Assembly (NCBI GenBank): GCA_964648485.1
Contig: CAZYOF010000018.1
Coordinates: forward strand, 1 to 64,000
Direction: 5' to 3'
Source of the DNA: DAIOEK01 sp964648485
GTDB taxonomy: Bacteria > Chloroflexota > Anaerolineae > Anaerolineales > Anaerolineaceae
Length of the DNA: 64,000 nucleotides
In this document: piece by piece, positions 48,901 through 56,754 of the stretch
How positions within the stretch are numbered: the stretch's first letter is position 1
Layout of the letters: each line of letters opens with the position of its first letter
Program-made: the position numbers and the translations under genes
The notes under the pieces: model-generated
Seen by the model: only the letters and a program-made list of their open reading frames with translations
The model's database searches: none
Told to the model about the DNA's origin: nothing

Positions 48901-51110
48901 CCTGATTGCTCAAGATTTGGAGAAGTAATGCGCCATCCACGTTTGAGATCACGGTAGATTCTGTATCCTAAAACCTCACGTAAGGCGCGGTCAGTTTCGG
49001 CCTTCTGAGCAAAGCGAACTTCAGGATCGCTGGCATAGTACTCGACTGGAAGGTCTAAAGATTGAAAAACCTTCATCGTCAAGACATCATGAGAAATTCC
49101 TGTTTGCTCGTTTGCTTTCACCGCTCGATACAAGGCTGAACGCAACAACGCAATTTCTACGAAATCATTAAAATGGCCAGCTTGTAGCGATGCATCCTGA
49201 CGGTTATCGGTGAAGCTGAGAAGTTTTCTAGCCTTTTGCTGCAAGTCCTGATCATTTCTCAACCGACGAATAAGAGACATACTGAGAATGGTTGTATCTG
49301 TGGAGCGACCACCCGAACTGAGTTCGGTAAGTTTCGCAAAATCAGAGGATTGGCGAGCTCCATAAGAGACTCCGCAATGGAGGCAGAAGCGGAAAGGTGC
49401 TTTCAAATAAGCTACCCTTTGACCCGTTTCACCTTTTTTTCCATCCGGACTGATCCTGACTACTTCGGGTAGGTTTTTACGTTGGCTTTTCTTGATAGCC
49501 AACTCGCCATTACTTTCTTCAAGCCAATCATCTGGAAGGCGGTCAATAGCATCATAATTATCTTCTGGCCAGGGATTATCCTGGTTTAGGTAGAGAAATC
49601 CTGGTTCACCACCATCGGAATCTCTGTTTTCGTTAAGCTCGCGCGGTAGAAATAGCTCAGATCCACTTTCATGATCTCTAGTCCGCCGAACAACGTAATA
49701 CTCTTGGCCGCACTCACGGCAAAAAGCCAGGGGTAGTAATACCTTTTCTCGTTCCCCAGGAACGAATTTTTGTCCATATACGGTGATGTGACGATCCGCT
49801 TCTGCTTCAATTGATGCATAAACCGTATCTCCACGGCTTATGAACTGATGTAATCGGAATGCAAAAGCTGGAAAATTTGTCTCCGGATTAGCAATCGAAT
49901 ACCCTTTTAACAGAATAGCCTGAAGCGCATGAACGCAAATTTCTTCTGGCAATCCGGTAAGGAGACTTAATTCATGCCCAGCCCCGTCGTTACCTGTCAG
50001 GCTTTTTGGAAGGGCGCGGACCAGGCGACCGCTTTCTTTATCAGTCCTTAATCCAAGTCTGCTCTCGACCCAGCTTGCCAGGGGGTGGTGAGTAAACTCG
50101 TCATACGTGTTTGGCAAATCGAGATTTTGGATACTCGATTTGAGTTCAGAAATAAATAACTCATCAGTAAGTAGATTCTCTTTTGTTGCCCGACGAAGAG
50201 TTTCTCCAATAACACTTTCAGCATGAACTGTATCCCCAAATAATATTGATGCAACATTGGCAACTTCATCACGTTGCTGTTCCAGGCTACCTGCACCTGC
50301 AAGAGTAGCCGATGTGCCTATACATTGTAAGTGGTTGGCATGTAAAGCTTCACGCACTCGTCGAACGAGCATTGATACATCTGCTCCTTGGCGTCCTCTG
50401 TAGGTATGCAGCTCATCAAGTACCAGGAATCTCAATCCTTGCGCAGCATTAACCAGAGTCTTTCGCTCTTCAGGGCGAGTCAAGATCAATTCCAACATGA
50501 CATAGTTAGTCAACAAGATGTCCGGAGGATTCGACATGATGCGGTTTTTTTCCTGGTCATTTTCCTGACCGGTATACCTTTCAAAGGTGACTGGACCTTT
50601 TCCATCTGGAAAACCGTATTTAAGGAATTTCTCCAATTCGCCTTTCTGACTGTTCGCCAGTGCATTCATCGGGTAAACGATGATTGCCTGAATTCCCTTG
50701 CCACTACCATTACGCAGTACGTAATCGACTATTGGGATGATATATGCGAGGCTTTTTCCAGATCCAGTTCCTGTTGTAAGAATATAGTTTTGACCTTCTC
50801 GGGCCGTTCTAATGGCATCTTCCTGATGCTTGTGTAAACGTAACGGTTGACCGAAATCATCAGGTGCTTGTTTGCGGCGAAATATCCGTTTGCACTCTTT
50901 TTGCAAAACACCTTCATCGCTTAGGTCATCAATCCATTTTCCAGGTTCAAAGGTGGGGTTTAGTTGAATTAGAGGATCCGGCCATAATAAACCCTGATCA
51001 ATGCTCTGATCTACGTAGTCCTTTATTTTTGGATCACGTATTCGAATAAAACTGGAAATGTAAGATGAATAATCTTGAATTAGTGAGCTGCGAAGGTCAA
51101 ACACATTCAT
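45921..51110 (-). CDS. DUF1998/MrfA-like helicase with C-terminal nuclease-like domain (DrmA/DrmB-like, 1,729 aa)
   Basis: The N-terminal DEAD/DEAH helicase core has Walker A TTGTGSGKSLAYIIP near residue 115, the box LVLDELHTYRGRQGADV near 233, GTSATLAGAG, and motif VI QRSGRAGRSGQP near 1022. The DUF1998/MZB region carries YESAEGGAGVLRRL and the cysteine cluster CEAACYDCL. The final 90 residues (TRPDFFYEQEHAAIYVDGPHH, TGYTVIRFDLL) resemble a DUF559/Vsr-type endonuclease fold. DISARM splits helicase (DrmA) and DUF1998 (DrmB) into two proteins; here both parts are in one chain with a possible nuclease. It leads the minus-strand operon. Confidence 0.8.
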   Translation of the reverse strand: MNVFDLRSSLIQDYSSYISSFIRIRDPKIKDYVDQSIDQGLLWPDPLIQLNPTFEPGKWIDDLSDEGVLQKECKRIFRRKQAPDDFGQPLRLHKHQEDAIRTAREGQNYILTTGTGSGKSLAYIIPIVDYVLRNGSGKGIQAIIVYPMNALANSQKGELEKFLKYGFPDGKGPVTFERYTGQENDQEKNRIMSNPPDILLTNYVMLELILTRPEERKTLVNAAQGLRFLVLDELHTYRGRQGADVSMLVRRVREALHANHLQCIGTSATLAGAGSLEQQRDEVANVASILFGDTVHAESVIGETLRRATKENLLTDELFISELKSSIQNLDLPNTYDEFTHHPLASWVESRLGLRTDKESGRLVRALPKSLTGNDGAGHELSLLTGLPEEICVHALQAILLKGYSIANPETNFPAFAFRLHQFISRGDTVYASIEAEADRHITVYGQKFVPGEREKVLLPLAFCRECGQEYYVVRRTRDHESGSELFLPRELNENRDSDGGEPGFLYLNQDNPWPEDNYDAIDRLPDDWLEESNGELAIKKSQRKNLPEVVRISPDGKKGETGQRVAYLKAPFRFCLHCGVSYGARQSSDFAKLTELSSGGRSTDTTILSMSLIRRLRNDQDLQQKARKLLSFTDNRQDASLQAGHFNDFVEIALLRSALYRAVKANEQTGISHDVLTMKVFQSLDLPVEYYASDPEVRFAQKAETDRALREVLGYRIYRDLKRGWRITSPNLEQSGLLRIEYASLDELCAAEDVWRDTHEVLTSATPETRIRIAKVLLDYMRRELAIKVTYLDQGAQESLRQLSSQRLIAPWAMDENEILEHSSILFPRRKLGDQDEYGGNLYLSPRGGYGQFLRRNTTFPEYHDHISLDDTEEIIDQILNSLRIAGLVEKVVDEKNDVGHKPGYQLLASGMIWKVGDGILAFHDPIRVPRMPEGGGKTNEFFVNFYQTVEKQVLGIEAREHTAQVPSAQREDREARFRTGELPILYCSPTMELGVDISELNAVNMRNVPPTPANYAQRSGRAGRSGQPAMVFTYCTIGSPHDQYYFKRPGLMVSGAVTPPRIDMTNEDLIRSHVQAIWLAESGLSLGASLKDLLDLSDSSKLSCLDFVQDSLNSQGNRTKAKLKAHAALSDIESELIQTDWWNEGWLDSVLSQIDLQFNQACERWRNLYRAAMNQLEVQHKIIKDASRSIQDKRQAERLYQEAKSQLELLTEAENIVQSDFYSYRYFASEGFLPGYSFPRLPLSAYIPARRIRSQDDEFLSRPRFLAISEFGPRSIIYHEGSRYIINKVNLPVSDTGEGFAVLRAKQCPICGYLHPITNGDGLDRCERCGSLLEAPMNNLFRLQNVSTKRRDRISSDEEERLRQGYELRTAIRFADHGGVISARNAEIHFQGKLIGKLTYGNSATLWRINLGWRRRANPQQYGFILDTERGYWARKEDDQTALEADDPMSPRTMRVVPFVEDHKNCLLFEPNAGLELAQMASLQAALKNAIQVEYQLEDSEVAAEPLPSGDERHSILFYESAEGGAGVLRRLVDDPVAFARVAAQALQVCHFDPQTGEDLRHAPNAKEDCEAACYDCLMSYYNQMDHRHLDRQTIKEYLLQCSQSTSTSSPQSISRAEHCQHLLNLCQSDLEREWLTFIEKSNLRLPSHAQLLLETCHTRPDFFYEQEHAAIYVDGPHHQYPERQQRDQTQKDCMEDTGYTVIRFDLLESWDKVIEKYPSVFGLFGS

Positions 51111-51768
51111 TTAGTCCCTCTATTCGGGTAAATTCTATAGATCATTGTTATCGTTGGAAAAAACAAGATTAACTATTCCTACCATTTTAGATTAACTCAT
51201 CAGGTTCACTACCATTCAACAAACCATTCACTAATTCTATAATTAATTCCAATAATAGACGATTTTTTCAACCTGCGACTGAAATAATTACATTGATAAC
51301 TCGATGATTCGAAATAGTAATATTTTTTAAAAAAATCAATATCAGGTCAAACTTAGAATTGACAGAATTTTTGATTAATTCACAAGAATTTCTTTTTTGA
51401 ATATCAGATCTGATATTTAGTTTGGTTTGATTATCCACAAAATTCATCTCTGCAATTAACGTAAGAATAACAAATTCTTGACATATTAATAAAATCCCCA
51501 TCTATTCGATCATCCATGAATATACCCGAATATGATTATCTGTACTCAAAAAATTGATAAATACTCCTTTGGACAAATGAAATATCAGTTGACTGGGCAA
51601 AATCATCAGACAATCTGAAATTAAATATTTGGAAACAATTAAAAATAATTTATTTTTGCTATTATGCATTTAAAGGGAAATCTAAAAAATGGGAAACAAC
51701 AATTTACCAGATGAAAAATATTGTAAATCCACCATCATTATCGTCTTGAGTATTGCAAGGAGTATCTT
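51111..51768. other. AT-rich intergenic region with palindrome and repeated AATATCAG
   Basis: About 660 bases without genes, between the divergent helicase operon and the recombinase genes. AATATCAG occurs three times (51338, 51400, 51581), once as half of a perfect palindrome. It should hold the promoters of both flanking operons. Confidence 0.5.
51400..51417. promoter_or_regulatory. Perfect 18-bp palindrome
   Basis: AATATCAGATCTGATATT is fully symmetric. Half-sites recur at 51338 and 51581 in the same orientation. It could be an operator for the HTH protein encoded downstream or an arm-type recombinase site. Confidence 0.5.
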
Positions 51769-52182
51769 ATGGGTATTTTAGTTGAAAACATAATATTAAC
51801 ACAGCGAATTATTGCAAAAGCTCCGGGTCTACTTCATATGCGGTATAAGCTAACAGAAATCGCAGAAAAGCTGGATATAAATCCTCGCACAATTGCAGAT
51901 TGGACGAATGCCGGATTACCTCATGAACGAGATGAGCGAGGTCATATTTGGATTATCGGTACTGAGTTTGCTTCTTGGGTGGAAGAAAAAAGATTAGCGA
52001 GAAAAAATCGGAATTCGCATCAGAAACTTTCTGATAACCAAGTTTTTTGCCTTCGATGCAACAAACCAGTACTTCCTAAGAATCTTCAAATAATTACAGG
52101 AAATGGAAAGCAAATCTACATAAAAGGCAACTGCCCAAAATGTGGTTGTAGTGTTAATCGTGGAGGAAGAAATAATGATTAG
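51769..52182 (+). CDS. HTH (MerR-like) protein with C-terminal zinc ribbon
   Basis: 137 residues. The helix-turn-helix YKLTEIAEKLDINPRTIADWTNAGLPHERDERGHIWI is at about 26-62. A zinc ribbon CLRCNKPVLP and CPKCGC follows at about 93-130. AAGGAG precedes the ATG. It overlaps the recombinase gene by 8 nt and is probably its DNA-binding partner, acting like an excisionase or directing site choice. That role is inferred from the coupling. Confidence 0.7.
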   Translation: MGILVENIILTQRIIAKAPGLLHMRYKLTEIAEKLDINPRTIADWTNAGLPHERDERGHIWIIGTEFASWVEEKRLARKNRNSHQKLSDNQVFCLRCNKPVLPKNLQIITGNGKQIYIKGNCPKCGCSVNRGGRNND

Positions 52183-53281
52183 ACGTGAAAACTGGTTAAT
52201 GACTGAGGAATACCTTAAAGAACTAAAAGATTCTATTTCAGGAAAATCAGCTGATACTGTGGCTAGGTATGAATTTAGTTTACGCCCATTACTGTATTGG
52301 GCTGGCGAATTACCTTTTGAAGAAGCCTTTAGTACGCAGGAAGTACCATTTTCTGCTTATGTATCAAAGCTTCCAGCTAGACGGGGTGATGGCATTTTAG
52401 CGGCCGAATCACAGAAGAAGATAGTGATTGTATCAAAAGTTTTTCTGGAATGGGCTATTGAGAAAAAACTCATCAATACAAAACGTATGCCCACCGATGC
52501 TATTTCAAAAATGGTCTACCCCAAAATCCTACCTTCTGCTGTTGACCCCGTCAGTGTTAGTGTGGATGAAGTGAAAAGGATTGCATCCATTGATGTTGGA
52601 AATGACCTAGCAATGATTCGTAATAAAGCAGTCATGTGCTTTGCGTTCCTCAGTGGCGCAAGAGCAGATGCAATAGCCAGTGCACCAATTTCATCAATCA
52701 ACTTAGATAAAAGAGAATTCTCTCAATTAACTGAGCTTGGTGTGCGAACAAAGAACTCGAAATCAGCAATTACATACTTATTAAATATTCCTGAATTGCT
52801 TTCGGCGGTCAGAGAATGGGATGATATTGTTCGAAAATCCTTACCGAGTACAGGGTTATGGTTTTCTCCGCTTGAAAGTAAATGGGGTGCATATACATTT
52901 TCTCAAAAATCCGCTGGAATCCATAGAGCATCAGCTTTGGTTGACCAATTTAGAACATTTTATGAAAAAGTAGGAATGGCAGACCAATATAAATCTCCCC
53001 ATAAATATCGTCATGGATTTGCCGTATTTGCATTAAGTAACTGCAGGAGCATGGCTGATTATCAGGCTGTTTCACGAAATCTGATGCATTCAAGCCTTAC
53101 TGTAACCGATAAAATTTACGCGGTTATTGAAAGGGAAGATAGAAAGAAACGGATAGACAATATCTCCCAGATATATATGCCAACGTTCGATGATGAATTA
53201 GTCAATCACCTTTCAAAAATCTGTCCTGAAGATAGGGCAAGAGCAATCCAGATATTAGCAGGAAAATTAGTTGAAGGATAA
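52175..53281 (+). CDS. Tyrosine recombinase/integrase-family protein (divergent)
   Basis: 368 residues. An N-terminal SAM-like core-binding domain (TEEYLKELKDSISGKSADTVARYEFSLRPLLYW) precedes a catalytic domain. Arg-I is in FLSGARADAIASAPISSIN, His-x-x-Arg is in HKYRHGFAVFAL, and the C-terminal LMHSSLTVTDKIYAVI provides His and the candidate nucleophile Tyr. The ATG at 52175 follows GGAGGA; the longer frame start is not supported. It is more divergent than the neighbouring XerC-like enzyme and converges on it with only 10 bases between stops. Confidence 0.8.
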   Translation: MIRRENWLMTEEYLKELKDSISGKSADTVARYEFSLRPLLYWAGELPFEEAFSTQEVPFSAYVSKLPARRGDGILAAESQKKIVIVSKVFLEWAIEKKLINTKRMPTDAISKMVYPKILPSAVDPVSVSVDEVKRIASIDVGNDLAMIRNKAVMCFAFLSGARADAIASAPISSINLDKREFSQLTELGVRTKNSKSAITYLLNIPELLSAVREWDDIVRKSLPSTGLWFSPLESKWGAYTFSQKSAGIHRASALVDQFRTFYEKVGMADQYKSPHKYRHGFAVFALSNCRSMADYQAVSRNLMHSSLTVTDKIYAVIEREDRKKRIDNISQIYMPTFDDELVNHLSKICPEDRARAIQILAGKLVEG

Positions 53282-53291
53282 AATGTCGATA

Positions 53292-54290
53292 CTACAACCT
53301 CCAATTGTCTACTGGACTGGCTTTGCGGTGTGCTTGTTCTACATCTACCTGTGCTATGTTTGCATAATGGCGAACCATATCCAAACTACCATGTCCAAGC
53401 AAAGATTGAAGAGTAAAGACATCACCTCCCGACCTGAGGTAAGTAATAGCCATCGTATGTCGGAATTTATGTGGATGAGCTCCTTTAACACCAGCCCTTA
53501 TTGCGATAGATACAATCAACTGGCGCAGTGCATTTGGATTCAATGGCCTATCATATATTCCAATAAAAACCGGAGCTTCAGGATTATCCCCATCCTCCCG
53601 TTCGTTCAGATACCGCCAGACAGCTCGTCTGGTGGATTTACCCATGTAGACCGTCCTACCTTTTCCCCCTTTCGCTCCGCCAACCACCCCATGCGATACT
53701 TCAACCTTACCGGTTTTTATATCAATATCTTTGATAGTAAGTTTACACAACTCCATTGCCCGCAATCCCGTATCCAAAAGTACCAGAATAATTGCTTGGT
53801 CTCGGTTAGCAGTAGGGCGTTTCATAGCGAATTTCTTTCGGTTGTAAGGCTGTGCTTCTCGAGAATAAGCACAAGCCTTCAACATTTTCTCAATCTCATC
53901 TTGTTTAAATACTTCGATAGGGGCGATTTTAAACTTTGGCGGAGGAACTTCACCCATGGGATTTGTAATCCGCAGTTCAGATTGTGCCCATCTAAAAAAG
54001 GCTGATAAACAAATCCAAACATTTCTTATTGTTTTTGGTGATAATGGGTGCGTCTTTCCACTAAATCTATGAGGTATGTAATCATTCCGCAGCCAGTTCA
54101 GATAAGATATGATATGTTTTGGATCAATTTCTCCAACAGAAATTTCGCCCGCATATTCATACCATTTTTCCAGTAGTCTGGAATACGAATCGATAGTCCT
54201 ATATGAAAGGCCTTCCGCATTTTTAAAGCTTATGAATCCATCAATTGCTTTACTCAAACATAATGACGAGCTCGAAGGTTTACGGTTCAT
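53292..54290 (-). CDS. Tyrosine recombinase (XerC/D-like integrase)
   Basis: 332 residues with a complete catalytic set: Arg in LDTGLRAMELCKL, Lys in the KGGKGRTVYMG beta-hairpin, His-x-x-Arg in HPHKFRHTMAITYLRSGG, His in LLGHGSLDMVRHY and the nucleophile Tyr in HYANI. The ATG at 54290 follows GGAGGAAAAAG, which itself lies after an earlier in-frame ATG. It lies beside a tRNA-Met 3' fragment, the expected place for an integrase that uses the tRNA gene as its attachment site. Confidence 0.93.
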   Translation of the reverse strand: MNRKPSSSSLCLSKAIDGFISFKNAEGLSYRTIDSYSRLLEKWYEYAGEISVGEIDPKHIISYLNWLRNDYIPHRFSGKTHPLSPKTIRNVWICLSAFFRWAQSELRITNPMGEVPPPKFKIAPIEVFKQDEIEKMLKACAYSREAQPYNRKKFAMKRPTANRDQAIILVLLDTGLRAMELCKLTIKDIDIKTGKVEVSHGVVGGAKGGKGRTVYMGKSTRRAVWRYLNEREDGDNPEAPVFIGIYDRPLNPNALRQLIVSIAIRAGVKGAHPHKFRHTMAITYLRSGGDVFTLQSLLGHGSLDMVRHYANIAQVDVEQAHRKASPVDNWRL

Positions 54291-54343
54291 TTCTTTTTCC
54301 TCCATAGAAGTGAAAGTTGTTTACCGAAAACCTTCGGGCTATG

Positions 54344-54372
54344 AAAAAACCGGAGATTATTCATCTCCGGTT
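54344..54372 (-). terminator. Terminator directly after the tRNA-Met fragment
   Basis: On the minus strand, AACCGGAGAT and ATCTCCGGTT form a perfect 10-bp stem around GAATA, followed by TTTTTT. It lies 9 nt after the tRNA fragment, as a native tRNA terminator would, and ahead of the integrase gene. Confidence 0.85.
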
Positions 54373-54381
54373 GCTTCTCAG

Positions 54382-54424
54382 TAGCGGGGAGTGGATTCGA
54401 ACCACTGACCTCCGGGTTATGAGA
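54382..54424 (-). repeat. 3' fragment of tRNA-Met (CAT), likely attachment-site core
   Basis: The minus strand carries the anticodon loop CTCATAA, the stem CCCGG, a variable region, the T arm GTGGTTCGAATCCAC and the acceptor strand TCCCCGCTA. The expected 5' half (acceptor strand TAGCGGGG, D arm) is absent from the upstream sequence. A displaced tRNA 3' end next to a tyrosine recombinase is the classic scar of integration. Confidence 0.85.
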
Positions 54425-54704
54425 GATTTTCCTGGTTTCGGAACGTTTTTCACTCAGGCTCCGCATTTTAGCCTGGCCTGAGGGACGCTCTTCTGAAGAG
54501 GCCGGAGGATCTTTGGTTACGAGTTATTAGTCGTATGATAGCGACTTTTTATGACTGGGTCAAGTAGTAGTTTTTTCGCGACCCGGAGGACGATGGTTGA
54601 TTGTAATCTTTTTTGATTTTTTATGGGAAAAAGGGAAGCGACGCTTCCCTTTATTGACTATATTTTGTTGAGTTATTACATCTTGAGTTTCTCGACTTCC
54701 TCCT
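54425..54704. other. Non-coding region beyond the attachment site, with one terminator
   Basis: Contains an inverted repeat CTCAGGC/GCCTGAG (about 54457-54486) and, at 54631-54651, the hairpin AAGGGAAG-CGACG-CTTCCCTT. Read on the minus strand, the latter is followed by TTTCCC and probably ends the DUF3892 transcript. No gene is seen. Confidence 0.55.
54631..54651 (-). terminator. Stem-loop terminator of the DUF3892/DUF2188 operon
   Basis: An 8-10 bp perfect inverted repeat ending in CCCTTTTTCCC on the minus strand, 54 nt after the DUF3892 stop. The T-run is short, so strength is moderate. Confidence 0.6.
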
Positions 54705-55007
54705 TTAAATTTGACAGTACGGCAGACTATCAAGGTTGTTGTCCTCTACTGCATCAGCTGCTGACTTGATGTGATATTGTCGGCAATAGGTGCAGTAGTA
54801 TTTTTCAACCCAAGCAGTCTTTCCACTTCGAGGGCCTAAAGTATAGAATCGGTCCCCATTATCCATCATTTGGATCACTTGCGATAAAGAAAACCGTTGG
54901 GAGTAATGATCGGTAGTTGTTCCTACCCCGATAGCCACGATATGAGCATGTTGTGGTGGCTGAGATGCAGGCTCTTGGTTCGTGCAAATAACACGATAGG
55001 TTGTCAT
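54705..55007 (-). CDS. DUF3892 domain protein
   Basis: 100 residues that match DUF3892 throughout: HIVAIGVGTTTDHYSQRFSL, the central MMDNGDRFYTLGPRSGKTAWVE, a CTYC pair, and the C-terminal IKSAADAVEDNNLDSLPYC. The family has no established function and is often found near DUF2188 genes on accessory DNA, as here. Confidence 0.85.
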   Translation of the reverse strand: MTTYRVICTNQEPASQPPQHAHIVAIGVGTTTDHYSQRFSLSQVIQMMDNGDRFYTLGPRSGKTAWVEKYYCTYCRQYHIKSAADAVEDNNLDSLPYCQI

Positions 55008-55059
55008 TGGATATTCCTTTGGTTATGTTTGAAATTGGTAATTAGGTGTTCGGTGGATG

Positions 55060-55296
55060 TCAATGCTTCTTATCCACTGGTGGACAAGGATCCTTTCCAT
55101 AACTATCTTTATCCCTTATCGTTCCATCCTTCCTATGGATAACCACCTCTGATTCTTGATTCTTTGCTATATCACGAGCAATATCAATTGCTTGCGTTTG
55201 AGTGGAGGTCTCTTTTGTTATTCTTGAGTTACCTTCACCACGAACTCCCCATTTGCCATTTGGCGTGGGAACAACATGTTGGTTTTTTCCTGGCAT
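55060..55296 (-). CDS. DUF2188 domain protein
   Basis: 78 residues: QHVVPTPNGKWGVRGEGN, then TQAIDIARDIAKNQESEVVIHRKDGTIRDKDSYGKDP, the usual DUF2188 pattern. The ATG at 55296 has AGGAG 6 nt upstream; the longer frame does not fit the family. Function is unknown. It is co-directional with the DUF3892 gene, 52 bases apart. Confidence 0.85.
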   Translation of the reverse strand: MPGKNQHVVPTPNGKWGVRGEGNSRITKETSTQTQAIDIARDIAKNQESEVVIHRKDGTIRDKDSYGKDPCPPVDKKH

Positions 55297-55394
55297 TTTT
55301 GCTCCTGTATTGCATGAATTAGTTTGCATTGCACATTAATAGTAGCATATCTTTTTGTTAATTGCAAGTTTTAGTTGTCAATTTACCATTATTG

Positions 55395-55423
55395 TTGACA
55401 TGGATAAACTTTGCTTCTATAAT
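55395..55423 (+). promoter_or_regulatory. Consensus sigma-70-type promoter for the BREX-like operon
   Basis: TTGACA at 55395-55400 and TATAAT at 55418-55423 are both perfect hexamers with exactly 17 bp between them. Transcription would start near 55430, giving a leader of about 38 nt before the XRE regulator start. Such a strong promoter upstream of a repressor gene suggests autoregulation. Confidence 0.85.
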
Positions 55424-55467
55424 TAAATAAATAACGCTCTGCTTATTTTCTATATATGAGGTGAGAA

Positions 55468-55860
55468 ATGGATCCCAAGGAGCTTGGTCGTCAAGTCTTG
55501 GCAAAGAGAAAAGAAAAGGGGTGGAGTCAGGAACAGCTCGGTGAGATGGCTGAAATCTCGCGAAATTATGTATCCCAAATAGAACGAGGCGAGGCAGAGA
55601 GTATTTCAATAAAAATTATCAATAAGTTAGCAATTGCTTTGGGTGTATCTCCATCAGATCTTGGTGAGTCTTCAACTCCTTCCACTGTTATGATTCCCCC
55701 CCCTTTACGCGAATTAGCGCTTCAGGACAATTTATCTTATGAGGTGATTGACAAATTAGTTAATATTCCAAGGAGGGGTAAAGAACCTAAATCTGTAGCC
55801 GAGTGGCGAGCCTTGTATGAAGCCATTAGTCCATTTATAAATGGGGATCATTTTGCATGA
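55468..55860 (+). CDS. XRE-family transcriptional regulator
   Basis: 130 residues. The HTH_3 domain occupies about 5-62 (LGRQVLAKRKEKGWSQEQLGEMAEISRNYVSQIERGEAESISIKIINKLAIALGVSPSDLG, quoted in part for its standard helices). The C-terminal half is a short helical tail. GAGGTGAG precedes the ATG. Its stop overlaps the next start as ATGA. It probably represses the consensus promoter upstream and is relieved by the ImmA/IrrE partner. Confidence 0.92.
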   Translation: MDPKELGRQVLAKRKEKGWSQEQLGEMAEISRNYVSQIERGEAESISIKIINKLAIALGVSPSDLGESSTPSTVMIPPPLRELALQDNLSYEVIDKLVNIPRRGKEPKSVAEWRALYEAISPFINGDHFA

Positions 55861-56744
55861 AAGTGATCGATCCTGGTCTGATGTTCATTAATAAGCATGG
55901 GCAGTTCAATTCTGCCCAAGATGTACTAGCCTATGCAGATTTCTTACTGGAAGAATCAGGTCAGGATCATGTTATCCCTGTTGATCTTTCTCTTATTTTT
56001 AAGTGTTTCCAAATTCCAACACCAATACAAAAACCACTTCCAGGTCAGCAGGGACTATTATTAGATGCCACCAATGGGATAGTAGTAATAAATTCGAACG
56101 ATCCACCTAGTCGGCAAAAGTTCTCGCAAGCCCATGAATTAGTCGAGTTCCTTTTTAACTCATTACCCAATGAAAAAGAAATTGGCAATGGTTGGACGTT
56201 GAAAAAACCAGGGGGATTTACTGAATCAATGAAAGAGTATTTGTGTAATCGGACAGCTGCAAACTTATTAATGCCACCTGTATACGTGACTAATCAAATA
56301 AACCAGCATGGTGCAAATTTTGATTGCGCCCGAATAATTTCAAGTGAGTGCGAGATCTCACTATCAGCTGCGCTCGTTCAGGTTGCTAGAACTAGCCGGG
56401 GAAATCATTCTGTTGTTCTATGGAAGCTGAAGAATAAACCTTCTGAAATAAAGAATGAAGTTTCGAATGCTCAATTAGGATTATTTGATGATTCAAGATC
56501 CCTTCCAGCGATGAAGCTACGAGTCGAATGGTCAATGGGAAGTGAGAGTGCACCATTTATTCCAAAAGACAAATCGGTAGAAGAAACCTCGCTAATTTTC
56601 AAAGCTTGTCAAACAGGATCTTTTACATCGGGAGAAGAACGTTTGTGTCTGGACGGTAGAAAATCACGAGTGTTTCGGACCGAGAATCTACCGTTTCGCA
56701 TGAATGGTGGAACGCAGGTGTTATCATTGATTGAACATATTTAA
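55857..56744 (+). CDS. ImmA/IrrE-family metallopeptidase-like protein with variant motif
   Basis: 295 residues. The zincin helix reads FSQAHELVEFLFN, that is His-Glu-x-x-Glu instead of the usual His-Glu-x-x-His, followed by KEYLCNRTAANLLMPP with the conserved third-ligand region. ImmA proteins cleave a partner repressor after a stress signal. Here the partner would be the XRE protein encoded just upstream with a 4-nt overlap. Whether the altered motif still binds zinc is unknown. The last 100 residues are of unknown type. Confidence 0.85.
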   Translation: MKVIDPGLMFINKHGQFNSAQDVLAYADFLLEESGQDHVIPVDLSLIFKCFQIPTPIQKPLPGQQGLLLDATNGIVVINSNDPPSRQKFSQAHELVEFLFNSLPNEKEIGNGWTLKKPGGFTESMKEYLCNRTAANLLMPPVYVTNQINQHGANFDCARIISSECEISLSAALVQVARTSRGNHSVVLWKLKNKPSEIKNEVSNAQLGLFDDSRSLPAMKLRVEWSMGSESAPFIPKDKSVEETSLIFKACQTGSFTSGEERLCLDGRKSRVFRTENLPFRMNGGTQVLSLIEHI

Positions 56745-56754
56745 GGAGGGGGAA

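Noticed and set aside
54382..54560. Complete tRNA-Met gene, possibly with an intron
   Set aside because: No 5' half with TAGCGGGG or a D arm was found upstream, and no group I intron features were seen in the adjoining sequence.
54575..54600. Inverted near-copy of the tRNA fragment (ACCCGGAGG then TGGTTGATT)
   Set aside because: The match is short with several mismatches and cannot be separated from chance by eye.
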